A stretch of 64,000 nucleotides of DNA from Amycolatopsis mongoliensis (GCF_030285665.1 NZ_CP127295.1:2108001-2172000), one strand, 5' to 3'. Shown: positions 1 to 8,621, counted from the first letter of the stretch. Numbers and translations: made by a program. Notes: generated from the letters alone by a model not told the origin.

Positions 1-199
1 CGACCTCCTCGCCCGGCTTGTCGACGACGAAGCCGTTGACGCGGATCACGAGGTCGCACGCGTCGATCGCCTTCGCGCGCTGGGGGTCGGGTGGGAGCGG
101 CTGGTTTCCGACGACGGCCACCGAACGGGGGTCCGGCCGGTCGGCGTAGGCCGCGAGCAGGTTGACCATCAAGCTCGCCGCGCCGAGAGCAGCAGTCAT
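1..199 (-). CDS. Partial gene, possible glycosyltransferase-family-29-like N-terminus
   Basis: Only the first 66 codons are inside the window; the gene runs off the left edge. The ATG at 199 gives MTAALGAASL, a short hydrophobic stretch, then VAVVGNQPLPPD and a DLVIRVNGF segment. A VVGN...DLVIRxN pattern is typical of the nucleotide-sugar-binding start of sialyltransferase-like (GT29) proteins, so this may be a sugar transferase, but so little is visible that this is a guess. It is divergent from the galactan export operon that begins at 314, leaving 114 bases for both promoters. An internal ATG at codon 11 is an alternative start. Confidence 0.55.
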   Translation of the reverse strand, partial: MTAALGAASLMVNLLAAYADRPDPRSVAVVGNQPLPPDPQRAKAIDACDLVIRVNGFVVDKPGEEV

Positions 200-300
200 A
201 AGCCGAGAAAGTACCAGCACGCAGGACACACCCCGCCGCGTAGCGGTCCCTAACCTCTACCACACGGGCGGGGTGGGCCGAACGCCGCTCATCCCATCGG

Positions 301-306
301 TACCCT
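301..306 (+). promoter_or_regulatory. Probable -10 element (TACCCT) of wzm; leaderless start
   Basis: TACCCT lies 7 bases before the GTG start codon at 314, so transcription should begin at or within a base or two of the start codon. No Shine-Dalgarno sequence is seen. The same hexamer sits 6-8 bases before dprE1, glf and serS in this window. The promoter call is inference from position and consensus. Confidence 0.5.
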
Positions 307-313
307 CGTCCAC

Positions 314-1267
314 GTGCATGCCACCAGCACGGTTCAGGCCGCGAACTCACCCGTAGCGACGTCGGTGCCCCCGCCGTCGGACAGCAAGACGTTCGCGCGC
401 GCCTTCGCCGACATCAAGGCCGGTTTCTCCGCCCGCGAGCTGTGGGGTCACCTCGGCTGGCAGGACATCAAGCAGCGGTACCGCCGGTCGGTGATCGGGC
501 CGTTCTGGATCACCATCAGCCAGGCGGTCATCGCCCTCGGGCTCGGGCTGCTGTACTCGCAGCTGTTCAACTCGCCGATCCAGGTGTTCCTGCCCTACCT
601 GAGCACCGGTTTCATCCTCTGGGGCTTCATCAGCGGCTGCCTCGCCGAGGGCATGGAGACGTTCATCGCCAACGAGGGGCTGATCAAGCAGCTCCCGGCG
701 CCGCTGAGCGTCTACATGCTGCGCACGGTGTGGCGGCAGTCGCTGCTGCTGGCGCACAACATGATCGTCTACGTCGTGATCCTCGTGATCTTCTTCTCGG
801 CGCTGGACAACAAGTACTCGCTGGGCTCGCCGGACGGCATCTGCCACCCGAACCTGTACTGCCACCCGGGTCTGAGCTGGAACATCCTGCTCGCCATCCC
901 CGGCTTCTTCCTGCTCGCGCTGAACGCGGGCTGGGTGACGCTGCTGCTGGGCATCATCTCGACCCGCTTCCGCGACATCCCGCAGGTCATCAACTCGCTG
1001 ATCCAGCTGCTGTTCTACGGCACGCCGATCGTCTGGCCGGTCGACCAGCTGCTGTCCGGCGGGACGCGCTCGGGTATCTCGTGGGTGTTGCCGATCATCC
1101 AGGCGAACCCGCTCTACCACTTCATGCAGGTGGTCCGGGCGCCGCTGATCGGCCAGCAGTTCACGCCGGGCAACTGGATCGTGGTCGGCTCCATCACCAT
1201 CGTCGGCTGGGCGCTCGCGCTCGTCGCGATGCGCAACTACCGTGCCCGCGTCTCCTACTGGGTGTGA
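314..1267 (+). CDS. wzm: Galactan/polysaccharide ABC exporter, permease subunit (Wzm-like)
   Basis: ABC-2 type membrane permease of 317 residues. The cytoplasmic N-terminus carries the LGWQDIKQRYRRSVIGPFW segment characteristic of O-antigen/teichoic-acid export permeases, followed by about six hydrophobic spans. It should pair with the ATPase encoded 5 bases downstream and move polyprenyl-linked galactan across the membrane, as assigned to the mycobacterial Rv3781/Rv3783 pair. The start is the GTG at 314, preceded by a -10-like TACCCT and no ribosome binding site. The N-terminal 30 residues are Ala/Pro/Ser-rich and longer than in mycobacterial homologues, so an internal start is possible. It forms one operon with wzt and glfT1. 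Confidence 0.9.
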   Translation: MHATSTVQAANSPVATSVPPPSDSKTFARAFADIKAGFSARELWGHLGWQDIKQRYRRSVIGPFWITISQAVIALGLGLLYSQLFNSPIQVFLPYLSTGFILWGFISGCLAEGMETFIANEGLIKQLPAPLSVYMLRTVWRQSLLLAHNMIVYVVILVIFFSALDNKYSLGSPDGICHPNLYCHPGLSWNILLAIPGFFLLALNAGWVTLLLGIISTRFRDIPQVINSLIQLLFYGTPIVWPVDQLLSGGTRSGISWVLPIIQANPLYHFMQVVRAPLIGQQFTPGNWIVVGSITIVGWALALVAMRNYRARVSYWV

Positions 1268-1272
1268 CAAAC

Positions 1273-2088
1273 ATGGTCAGCATTGACGTCCAGAACGCCT
1301 ACGTCGACTTCCCGATCTTCGACGCCAAGACCCGGTCGATGAAGAAGAAGGTCCTCGGCAAGGTCGGCGGCAAGATCGGTACCGACACCAAGGTGCCGAT
1401 CATCGAGGCCCTGCACGACGTGACCTTGAACCTCCGCGAAGGTGACCGGGTCGGCCTGGTCGGGCACAACGGCGCGGGCAAGTCCACGCTGCTGCGGCTG
1501 CTCGCCGGGATCTACGAGCCGACCCGCGGTTCCTCGCGGATCCACGGGAAGATCGCGCCGGTCTTCGACCTCGGCATCGGCATGGACCCGGAGATCTCGG
1601 GCGAGGAGAACATCATCATCCGCGGCCTCTTCCTCGGCATGAGCGCCAAGGAGATGGAGAAGCGGGTCGACGACATCGCGGAGTTCACCGAGCTCGGCGA
1701 CTACCTGCAGATGCCGCTGCGGACGTACTCGACCGGCATGCGCGTGCGGCTCGCGCTGGGTGTCGTCACCTCGATCGACCCCGAGATCCTGATCCTCGAC
1801 GAGGGCATCGGCGCGGTCGACGCGGCGTTCCTCAACAAGGCGCGCGACCGCCTCAAGGACCTGGTCAAGCGCTCGGGCATCCTGGTGTTCGCCAGCCACG
1901 CCGACGAGTTCCTCTTCGAGCTCTGCGACTCGGCGCTCTGGATGGACGAAGGGCACATCAAGCAGCAGGGCTCGCTGCGGGACGTCCTCACCGGGTACAA
2001 GGGCCGCGACCCGTTCCAGGACATGAGCAAGGAAACGCTGCAGCGCCTGGGCATCGAACCGGTGGCGACGACGAACGGCGGGGAATGA
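1273..2088 (+). CDS. wzt: Galactan/polysaccharide ABC exporter, ATPase subunit (Wzt-like)
   Basis: A 271-residue ABC ATPase. Walker A is GHNGAGKST (residues 64-72), the signature is the variant YSTGM (152-156) usual in polysaccharide exporters, and Walker B is LILDE (173-177). The N-terminal extension with the lysine-rich KTRSMKKKVLGK resembles the mycobacterial RfbE/Wzt. There is no C-terminal carbohydrate-binding domain, so the partner transporter probably exports lipid-linked glycan without chain-end recognition. The ATG at 1273 is chosen; the frame is open far upstream, but that part only shadows wzm. The stop overlaps the start of glfT1 (ATGA), implying translational coupling. Confidence 0.92.
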   Translation: MVSIDVQNAYVDFPIFDAKTRSMKKKVLGKVGGKIGTDTKVPIIEALHDVTLNLREGDRVGLVGHNGAGKSTLLRLLAGIYEPTRGSSRIHGKIAPVFDLGIGMDPEISGEENIIIRGLFLGMSAKEMEKRVDDIAEFTELGDYLQMPLRTYSTGMRVRLALGVVTSIDPEILILDEGIGAVDAAFLNKARDRLKDLVKRSGILVFASHADEFLFELCDSALWMDEGHIKQQGSLRDVLTGYKGRDPFQDMSKETLQRLGIEPVATTNGGE

Positions 2089-2996
2089 TGGCCAGCGAGA
2101 CCCAGCAGCTGCCCGCCGGCGCGGTCGTCGGCGTCGTCGTCACGCGGCACCGGCGCGAGCTGCTCGCGGACTCGCTGAAGATCATCGCGGCCCAGACCCG
2201 GCCGGTCGACCACCTCGTCGTGGTGGACAACGGGCCGGACGACTCGGCGCGCGAAGTCGTCCAGAACTACCCGCTGCCCTTCACGTACCTGCCGTCGCAC
2301 CGGAACCTCGGCGGCGCCGGCGGATTCGCGCTGGGCATGCTGCACGCGCTGTCGATGGGCGCGGACTGGGTCTGGCTGGCCGACGACGACGGCCGCCCGG
2401 CCGACGAGAACGTGCTGGCGATCCTGCTGGCCGAGGCGGAGAAGCGGAACCTGGCGGAGATTTCGCCGGTGGTGTCCAACATCGACGCGCCGGAGCAGCT
2501 GGCGTTCCCGCTCCGCCGCGGCCTGACGTGGAAGCGGTCGCAGGCCGAGCTGGGCGTGGACTTCCTGCCCGGCATCGCGTCCCTGATGAACGGCGCCCTG
2601 TTCCGCGCGTCCACTTTGGACGTCGTCGGGGTGCCGGACCTGCGCCTGTTCTTCCGCGGCGACGAGGTCGAGCTGCACCGCCGGCTGGTCCGCTCGGGGC
2701 TGCCGTTCGGCACGTCGCTGAAGACGAAGTACCTGCACCCGGACGGCTCGGACGAGTTCAAGCCCATGCTGGGCGGCAAGTTCCACGCGCAGGACCCGGA
2801 GAACGAGGTCAAGCGGTACTACACGTACCGCAACCGCGGATACCTGTTGTCCCAGCCGGGAATGCGCAAGATCGGTGCGCTGGAGATCGTCCGGTTCGGA
2901 CTGTACTTCGTCGGCGTGAAGCGTGATCCGAAGGCGTTCCTGCAGTGGCTGAAGCTGGTGCGGCAGGGCCGGGCGGAGAAGTTCTACCGCTACTGA
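2085..2996 (+). CDS. glfT1: Galactofuranosyltransferase GlfT1-like (GT2)
   Basis: GT-A family 2 transferase of 303 residues, almost the length of mycobacterial GlfT1 (Rv3782). Visible motifs are the nucleotide-binding start GVVVTRHRR, HRNLGGAGGFALGM (residues 72-85) and the metal-binding DDD at 100-102. In mycobacteria this enzyme adds the first galactofuranose residues to the decaprenyl-PP-GlcNAc-rhamnose linker. Its place right after wzm-wzt matches the mycobacterial cluster. Translation may begin at the ATG overlapping the wzt stop (2085) or the adjacent ATG at 2088. Its end overlaps the convergent gene by 7 bases. Confidence 0.88.
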   Translation: MMASETQQLPAGAVVGVVVTRHRRELLADSLKIIAAQTRPVDHLVVVDNGPDDSAREVVQNYPLPFTYLPSHRNLGGAGGFALGMLHALSMGADWVWLADDDGRPADENVLAILLAEAEKRNLAEISPVVSNIDAPEQLAFPLRRGLTWKRSQAELGVDFLPGIASLMNGALFRASTLDVVGVPDLRLFFRGDEVELHRRLVRSGLPFGTSLKTKYLHPDGSDEFKPMLGGKFHAQDPENEVKRYYTYRNRGYLLSQPGMRKIGALEIVRFGLYFVGVKRDPKAFLQWLKLVRQGRAEKFYRY

Positions 2997-3958
2997 AACT
3001 GCCCTTCCAGCGGCACCGGCACGGACTCCGTCCGGACGTCGGTGAGCTCGGCGACGGGCACGCTGCGGCGCCACACGCGGTAGTCCACTTCGGACAGTCC
3101 GAGGTCGCGCGCGGTGAGGTAGTCCTCGTCGACCAGGTGCAGGTCGGCGGTGTCCCGCGTCCGGCCCAGGAGTTCGAAGGTGCCGCCGCGCCACCGGCAC
3201 AGCGTCCGCACGAAGGTGAGCTCGTCCAGCTCGACCTGGTCGACGGCCTTCATCCGGAAGCCATAGGTCTCCCCGAAGTCGGCCGGCGCGGCGGCGCCGG
3301 GCAGCGGGTGCAGGACGACCCGGGCGGGGCCGGCGAACTCGGCGTCGAAGTCACCGCCGCGGTACCGGGCGGTGTAGCCGCGCCGCACGAGCGGCGGCAG
3401 CGGCACGGGCGGCGGGAAGAACGCGGCCTCGCCGAAGGCGTCCTTCTGCTCGGGGATCCAGCCGACCTTCCGGCTGTGGTACTGCCCGAGCCGTTCTTCG
3501 GTGTCGTCGGCGCGGCGCACGAGGAGTTCGGCGCCGACGGGGAGTTCGATCAGCCGCAGCACGTATTCGGGCAGCGGGTGGTCGACGCCGGGGAAGTACC
3601 CGGTCCCGAGGTACGGGGGCGGGTAGACGCGCGCGACGCCCAGCTCGGCGGAGATCTCCCGGTCCGAGGAGCCGTAGGAGGTGCGGAACGGGAACGTGTG
3701 GCCGGCGGTGAAGCGAAGCAGGTACAGCTCCTCGAGCGGGCCCCAGCCGGGGATCTTGGCGAGGCCGTAGTTCCGGACCATGGCGGCGGTGTCGAGTTCG
3801 GCGACGTCCTCGGCGCGGCCGGCGAACCCTTGGATCCGGTGCGGTTCGAAGCGGCCGGGGACGAGGACGTTGCCCAGGTAGAGGCCGGCCAGGCCGGGCT
3901 TGACCGGCAGCTGGACGACCGTGCTGCCGAGGAGACCGGCGGGAGCGTCAGCGGTCAT
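2990..3958 (-). CDS. Unrecognised two-domain protein: toxin-tail-like N-half plus immunity-like C-half
   Basis: A 322-residue protein without signal peptide or membrane span. Its residues about 45-170 align by eye with the C-terminal domain of the ESX effector encoded two genes upstream: both have GWxPxE, an LR(F/Y) strand, LGTGY (here 117-121), PE, then a RADDTEE / HADGTES strand and GW. Its residues about 192-312 align with the whole 136-residue neighbour (shared LDExxxVRT and a closing (S/T)VP...). So it looks like a fusion of an effector-tail copy with a copy of the small neighbour. Function is unknown; immunity or antitoxin is inferred from context. The ATG overlaps the previous stop (ATGA). 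It is convergent with glfT1. Confidence 0.7.
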   Translation of the reverse strand: MTADAPAGLLGSTVVQLPVKPGLAGLYLGNVLVPGRFEPHRIQGFAGRAEDVAELDTAAMVRNYGLAKIPGWGPLEELYLLRFTAGHTFPFRTSYGSSDREISAELGVARVYPPPYLGTGYFPGVDHPLPEYVLRLIELPVGAELLVRRADDTEERLGQYHSRKVGWIPEQKDAFGEAAFFPPPVPLPPLVRRGYTARYRGGDFDAEFAGPARVVLHPLPGAAAPADFGETYGFRMKAVDQVELDELTFVRTLCRWRGGTFELLGRTRDTADLHLVDEDYLTARDLGLSEVDYRVWRRSVPVAELTDVRTESVPVPLEGQFQ

Positions 3959-4365
3959 CGGTTTCCTTCGGTCTCGAGCTGATCGGTGCGCTCTTCACGC
4001 AGGTTGGTGACCATGTCCTTCGGCACCGTGGCCTCGAAGGTGAACTGGTCCGTCCGCTGGAACTGCACCTCGGGGTGCTCCTCCGGCTTGGCCCAGGTCT
4101 CGGCGAGCCAGTGCCCGTCGCCCCGCCCGATCACCCCGATGAAGTACGTGCCGCCGCCCTCGCTGTAGATCTCGAACTCGTGCTCGAGAAAGGTGCCGTA
4201 GGTGCGGACGGTGTACCACTCGTCGAGATCGGCGGTCGGCACCAGCCGCCAGGGCGTTCCGTCCCGGTAGAGCTGCACGTCCGCCGGTACCCGGCCGGCC
4301 GCGGAGTAGACCTCGCCCTGGAACACCGCGTACTCGACGGGGGAAATCCTACGGTGTTGCGGCAC
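3955..4365 (-). CDS. Small protein after an ESX effector, candidate immunity protein
   Basis: A 136-residue soluble protein not recognised as a named family. It begins at GTG 4365, 17 bases inside the end of the effector gene, and its stop overlaps the next ATG, so all three genes look translationally coupled. It contains EYAVFQGEVY, then LDEWYTVRTYG and a closing ATVPKDMVT. The same landmarks occur in the C-terminal half of the following 322-residue protein. A small acidic protein overlapping an effector gene fits an immunity role, but no activity can be read from the sequence. The frame stays open upstream of the GTG; that part is a shadow of the effector gene. Confidence 0.65.
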   Translation of the reverse strand: MPQHRRISPVEYAVFQGEVYSAAGRVPADVQLYRDGTPWRLVPTADLDEWYTVRTYGTFLEHEFEIYSEGGGTYFIGVIGRGDGHWLAETWAKPEEHPEVQFQRTDQFTFEATVPKDMVTNLREERTDQLETEGNR

Positions 4366-5686
4366 TGGAGCCTCCTCGGCCACGTACGTCGAACCAACCC
4401 CGGTCCGGGAGGTACACCCCGGCCAAGGACTCCGTCCCGTCCGCGTGGACGAGGTACATCTCGGCCCGGCCACGGTAGTCCGCTCGTGTCTGGATCCACT
4501 CCGGCACCCCGCCGCCGGTGTAACCCGTTCCGAGGAACGGCGGGTCCCACGGGCGCGGCGCCGGCTGGCCGGACAGCACCTGCATCTCGTGCGCGGTCCG
4601 GGCGTCCGTGCCGCCGAAGCTGATCTCCATCGACTTCGAGTCGCCGGGGTACCTGAGCTGATAGGCGTGCGGCGCACCGTCTTCGATCGGTGTCCACCCG
4701 GCGCCCTTGTCGTCCAACGCGAGCTTGTCGCGGAATTCGCCCGGGGTTCCGTACTGGGCGGTGTCGCTGCCGCGCGCCACGGATCCGCCGACCTGCCCCG
4801 GGTCGAATTTCTTGGTGTCGCCGCTGCTCAGCTCCACGTAGCTGGTCTTGTTCTGCAGCGTCGCTTCGCCCATTTCCGGCTTGACCACCTTCGTCATGAT
4901 CTCGCCGGGGTTGGCCTTCAGCTCGTTGCGGACCGCCACGATCTCCGCGCGCTGGGCCGGGGTCAGATCGGCCGTCGGCTGGAGGGTCATCGCCAGGTGC
5001 TGGTCCGGGTCGTAGCCCAGGCGGCTCGCCGCGTCGCGGATCTGGTTGTCCGTCGATGTCGGGCGCGTCTGCATCGACTCGCGCGTGTACTGGCCTCGCA
5101 GCTCGTCGTCCGACGCGTGGTGGCCCTGGTTGTTGTGCATTCCGCCGCCGTCGTCCGGCGGGCGGGGTGGGGGGTTCGAGCCGGGCGGGGGCGGGTTGCC
5201 GCCGCCATCGGCTGTCTTTGCCGGCGGTGCGTCGACCGGCTTGCCCGCCGCCGCGATCGTGGCCGCGCTGTTCGCTTCCGTGGTCTGGTAGTGCTCGCGG
5301 ACCGCCTTCGTGCGCGCTCCCGCGTCCTCGACCGCCTTGCCCGCGCGGGCGACGTGCTCCTTGGCCGCCGACACCGTGCCGTTGAGCGTGCCGGTCATGC
5401 CCGACCCGATCACGCCCATCGACTTCGCGCCGAAGTTCGCCCCCGCCACGGTCTGGCCGACCGCGTGGACCTTGTCCTTCGTCCGGCCGAGGTGACCCTC
5501 CATGGTGCCGAGCGAGTCCGTGTGGACCCCGTACCCGCCGCTGTGGCCGCCGGCCGGGGCGTGCGGCTCGTGCGCCGGGCGGGGCTCGGCGGGGTGCGGG
5601 CTCGGCGTCTCGTGGTGGGTCGGCGACGTGTCGACGTGGTGGGGCGTGCTCGTGTGGTGCGGCGTGCTCGTGTGGTGCGTCACCAT
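4349..5686 (-). CDS. EspC-type ESX effector with C-terminal polymorphic toxin-like domain
   Basis: A 445-residue protein in three parts. Residues 1-48 are His/Pro/Thr-rich. Residues about 50-145 resemble the EspC/WXG-type helical secretion domain and end with a YxxxE signal (Tyr133-Glu137). A Pro/Gly linker (about 146-190) leads to an unrecognised C-terminal domain whose last 110 residues contain GWTPIE, AYQLRYPGD and LGTGY (385-389). That layout is standard for type VII secreted toxins. The same tail is duplicated in the 322-residue protein downstream. The start ATG lies one base after the stop of the WXG-like gene upstream. Toxic activity is inferred from architecture only. Confidence 0.75.
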   Translation of the reverse strand: MVTHHTSTPHHTSTPHHVDTSPTHHETPSPHPAEPRPAHEPHAPAGGHSGGYGVHTDSLGTMEGHLGRTKDKVHAVGQTVAGANFGAKSMGVIGSGMTGTLNGTVSAAKEHVARAGKAVEDAGARTKAVREHYQTTEANSAATIAAAGKPVDAPPAKTADGGGNPPPPGSNPPPRPPDDGGGMHNNQGHHASDDELRGQYTRESMQTRPTSTDNQIRDAASRLGYDPDQHLAMTLQPTADLTPAQRAEIVAVRNELKANPGEIMTKVVKPEMGEATLQNKTSYVELSSGDTKKFDPGQVGGSVARGSDTAQYGTPGEFRDKLALDDKGAGWTPIEDGAPHAYQLRYPGDSKSMEISFGGTDARTAHEMQVLSGQPAPRPWDPPFLGTGYTGGGVPEWIQTRADYRGRAEMYLVHADGTESLAGVYLPDRGWFDVRGRGGSSAATP

Positions 5687-5687
5687 G

Positions 5688-6506
5688 TCACGCCTCCGCC
5701 GGCTGCTGCGTGCCGTACGGCTTCGCGGCCTGGTAGGCGCCCATCGCGAGACCGCCGACCGTGGAGAACCGGTCGAGGCCCTTGGTCAGCTTCTCCATCG
5801 CTTCCAGCAGCTTGGCCAGGCGGCCGCCCTGCCGCGCGAAGCCTTCGAGGAGCTTGCTGATCTTGCCCGCGATCTTCGACGCGGTCGCCGCGGCGCGCGC
5901 CGACGCGACCCCGCAGAACGCCGCGATCGACCCGCCGAAGGTGCACACGGCCGAGGCCGCCGCGATCAGCGCGTCGCGGATCAGCTCGGCGATCACCGAC
6001 GAAATCAGGCCGAAGACGATGCCGCGCAGCGTGCAGACGAGCATGCCGGAGATGCCCGCGACGGCCGCCGTCCCGTCGAGGGTCTTGCCCAGGGACTCCA
6101 GCTCTTCGGCCATCTTCGAGAGGCTGTCGCGGTAGGCGTCGGCGGCCTGGCCGGTCCATTCGGCGACGCTGCGCAGGTCGTCGCGGTGCTCCTGGGCGAG
6201 GGTGTGCATCTCGGCCGCGGCGGACTTGAGCTGGTCGACGTTGGCGTTGATCTCGTCGGGGTTGCCGAGCAGCGCGTCGAGCGGCTCGCGCAGGAAGCTG
6301 ATGTGTTCGAGCAGCCAGCCGACCCCGGCGTTGAGGACGGCGCCGAGCGGGTCGATCGCGGCGCCGACCGTGTCGACGACCGCGCCGGCCGCGCTGACCG
6401 CGACCCCGAGGACGTGTTCGCCCTCGGATTCGGAGTCGGCCTTGATGGAGTCGACGAGCCCGGAGTAGGTGTCGACGATGCCGGCACCCGAAGTCGCGGT
6501 GGTCAT
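5688..6506 (-). CDS. WXG100-like ESX-associated protein with hydrophobic C-half
   Basis: A 272-residue protein beginning at ATG 6506. The first 170 residues form an extended WXG-type helical region with EWTGQAADAYRDSL as the W-x-G turn. This is followed by a hydrophobic stretch (GMLVCTLRGIVFGLISSVIAEL and beyond) and a Lys-rich helical tail. It is longer than a classical 100-residue WXG100 protein, as is common for Pseudonocardiaceae ESX targets. It sits directly upstream of the EspC-type effector, one base apart, so it is likely its co-secreted partner or chaperone. That pairing is inference. Confidence 0.72.
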   Translation of the reverse strand: MTTATSGAGIVDTYSGLVDSIKADSESEGEHVLGVAVSAAGAVVDTVGAAIDPLGAVLNAGVGWLLEHISFLREPLDALLGNPDEINANVDQLKSAAAEMHTLAQEHRDDLRSVAEWTGQAADAYRDSLSKMAEELESLGKTLDGTAAVAGISGMLVCTLRGIVFGLISSVIAELIRDALIAAASAVCTFGGSIAAFCGVASARAAATASKIAGKISKLLEGFARQGGRLAKLLEAMEKLTKGLDRFSTVGGLAMGAYQAAKPYGTQQPAEA

Positions 6507-6519
6507 GGTTTCGGTCCCC

Positions 6520-7032
6520 TCAGTCCCGGCGCATGAACGTGTTGTCCCCGAAGTCGTCATCGTCGTCGCGCACCGGTCGCGGCGGACGGCGGACCGGCGG
6601 CGGTGGCGGCGGTGGCGGCGGGGTTTCCGGCTCTTCGTGCTGCCACAGCCGGCGCTCCTGGTACGCATCGGGCGCGGGTGGCTCTTCGGGCTCCTCCGGC
6701 GGCACGTAACCGGTGACCATGTGCATCGCCTCGGAGTCACCGCCGAGCGGCTCGAACGCGGCGGCGACGTTCACCGCGGCACCGCGCTGGGCCTTGCGCG
6801 CGAGCTTGAGGATCTCCTCGGCGAGCTTGGCGCCCGACTTGCCGGCCAGCGCGGCGTCGGCGAGCTGCAGGTCCGTGAGCGAGCCGTTGGGGGCTACGCC
6901 GACACGGATGGTCCCGTCGGGCGATGCCACGGTCGTCCCCGCGGCTTCGAGCCCGACGCGGAACTGTTCGGCCTTCTCACGGACGTCGGCGATCTTCGTT
7001 TCGAAGCCCGCCAGCCACTCCTCAGGTGTCAT
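6520..7032 (-). CDS. YbaB/EbfC-family DNA-binding-like protein with Pro-rich acidic tail
   Basis: The first 105 residues match the YbaB/EbfC layout: an N-terminal helix, TVASPDGTIRVGVAPNGSLTDLQL as the central sheet, then a long C-terminal helix. YbaB proteins bind DNA non-specifically as dimers. The remaining 65 residues are Glu/Pro-rich with a run of nine prolines, RRPPRPVR and a DDDDDFGD acidic end, unlike the compact enterobacterial protein. Such YbaB-like genes are common next to actinobacterial ESX genes. The ATG at 7032 follows a terminator, so this starts a new transcription unit with the next WXG and effector genes. Confidence 0.75.
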   Translation of the reverse strand: MTPEEWLAGFETKIADVREKAEQFRVGLEAAGTTVASPDGTIRVGVAPNGSLTDLQLADAALAGKSGAKLAEEILKLARKAQRGAAVNVAAAFEPLGGDSEAMHMVTGYVPPEEPEEPPAPDAYQERRLWQHEEPETPPPPPPPPPVRRPPRPVRDDDDDFGDNTFMRRD

Positions 7033-7096
7033 CCTCGCCTCCGCGGTGTCCGACGCGCAGCGAAGGCTACTGGTTCCCCGACCAGCGTGAACGCGA

Positions 7097-7124
7097 AACG
7101 GCCCCGGGGTCCCCCGGGGCCGTT
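7097..7124 (-). terminator. Rho-independent terminator after the PPE-like gene
   Basis: A GC-rich perfect inverted repeat (AACGGCCCCGGGG / CCCCGGGGCCGTT) with a 2-base loop lies just after the stop of the gene ending at 7136. It separates that unit from the YbaB-like gene at 7032. Confidence 0.75.
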
Positions 7125-7135
7125 CGCTTTGTCCG

Positions 7136-8611
7136 TTATTCGCCGATGACCGGCGGGGCGGTGCGCATGTCGGTGCCGAAGACCTCGTCGGGGTCGCCCT
7201 CGACCAGGTACGTGGGGCGCGAGTGCTCCGTGTCCTCGTCGCCCTCGCCCTTCTGGCCGCGGCCCATGCCGCCCGCGCCCATGCCGCCACGGCCGGCCGC
7301 GCCGCCCGAGCCGAGGCCGCCCATCCCGCGGCCCGCGGCCGCTTCGGCCGCGCCGATGCCACCCGGCCGGGCCGCGCCCGAGGCGGCACCCGCACCCGTC
7401 GCGTTGCCGGCGCCACCCGAGCCGCCGGGGCCGAAGCCGCCCCCGCGGCCGGCGCCGCCGCCGACCTTGGAGTTGTAGGCCTCGTCGCCACCGAAGTTCA
7501 TGCCGCCCATCGGCATCGGGCTCATCGGCGGCATGCCGCCGAAGGACTGGTTCGAGTTCGACGTCGACCCACCCGGGAGCGAACCCGGCGTGAAACCGGA
7601 CGGCGTGGTGGTGCCGGCCGGGATCAGGCCCGCACCGGTGGTCGAGCCGGGCCCGGCGACGTGCGGCGTGATGTTGGGGCCGGGGACGTTGCCGGTGGTG
7701 AAGTTGTTGTGGCCGCCCGGCGTGTTCACCGAGTTGGAGCCCGGCATGTTCACACTGGAGGGCGTGTTGATGCCACCCTTGTCGCCGCCGCCGTTGGGGT
7801 CGCCGGTGCCCCCGCCGGTGCTGAAGCTGGGCGGCGGCGCGAAGGCGGGCTGCTTCGACGCGGCCTCGTACAGGCTCTTGTCGTAGGTCGACATGACGCC
7901 GGCGGCCTCGTCGTGCGCCGCCTGGCTGTCCTTCTGCTTCTGCAGGGACTTGTCGACGTTGTCCGGCAGGCTGAACGGGTTCGACGTCGCCCACGACTTG
8001 AACTCGTCGCCCCAGGAGAACGGGATGGGGGCGGGCATGGAGTTCTTGGCCGTGGCCGCGGCCTGGCCCTGGTCGTAGATGGTCTCCGAGGCGAGCTTCG
8101 CGTTCTGCGAGTTCGCGTCGGACCATTTGCCGAGGCTGGTGAAGTACTGCTGCGCGTTCTCGGCGGCGCTGCCTTCCCAGGTGCCCTTCGAGGCGTTCAC
8201 GGCGGTGTTCATCGACGTCGCGAACTTGTCGAAGACCTTGTGCACCTCGTGGTACGCGGTCGAGACCTCGGACACCTGGTCGACGTTCAGGTTGCTGTTC
8301 AGGTACGCCTGGAGCTGGGCGTGGTCGCTGCCCTTGTAGTCCGCGTTCGGCGCGTTCAGGCCCTGGACGTACTCGACGTCGCGCCCCTTGGTCGCGTCGG
8401 CGACGTTCTTCTGACCGAGCTCCTGAGACTGGTTCTTGGCCTTCTGCTGGGCCATCCACTGCTGGAGGGGCCCGAAGAGCCAGTTGCCCGGGTCGACTCC
8501 CTCGTCGGCCTTCTGCTGCAGGTAGGCATCGCGCTCGGCGGGCGCCATGTCCTGGACTTCTTGGGGCGTCTTGTCCGCGGTCTTCGGCGGCGGGCCTTGT
8601 CGCGTCGTCAT
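7136..8611 (-). CDS. PPE/WXG-like ESX substrate with Gly/Pro-rich tail
   Basis: A 491-residue protein starting at ATG 8611. Residues about 1-240 are helical, with KGTWEGSAAENAQQYF carrying the W-x-G turn expected of PPE/WXG targets. Residues about 270-450 are low-complexity Gly/Asn/Pro/Ser/Met repeats (GGMPPMSPMPMGG, GAGRGGGFGPGG). The end is acidic with a conserved-looking YLVEGDPDEVFGTD. This layout matches large actinomycete ESX-secreted PPE-like proteins. It lies in one run with the DUF3558 lipoprotein (10-base gap) and the small WXG-like gene, under the EspG-like gene. A strong terminator follows. Confidence 0.78.
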   Translation of the reverse strand: MTTRQGPPPKTADKTPQEVQDMAPAERDAYLQQKADEGVDPGNWLFGPLQQWMAQQKAKNQSQELGQKNVADATKGRDVEYVQGLNAPNADYKGSDHAQLQAYLNSNLNVDQVSEVSTAYHEVHKVFDKFATSMNTAVNASKGTWEGSAAENAQQYFTSLGKWSDANSQNAKLASETIYDQGQAAATAKNSMPAPIPFSWGDEFKSWATSNPFSLPDNVDKSLQKQKDSQAAHDEAAGVMSTYDKSLYEAASKQPAFAPPPSFSTGGGTGDPNGGGDKGGINTPSSVNMPGSNSVNTPGGHNNFTTGNVPGPNITPHVAGPGSTTGAGLIPAGTTTPSGFTPGSLPGGSTSNSNQSFGGMPPMSPMPMGGMNFGGDEAYNSKVGGGAGRGGGFGPGGSGGAGNATGAGAASGAARPGGIGAAEAAAGRGMGGLGSGGAAGRGGMGAGGMGRGQKGEGDEDTEHSRPTYLVEGDPDEVFGTDMRTAPPVIGE

Positions 8612-8621
8612 CTGGGTTCCC

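Noticed and set aside
4349..5686. His-rich start of the ESX effector as a metal-binding domain
   Set aside because: The residues are a simple His/Pro/Thr repeat in a disordered region; no organised metal site is visible.
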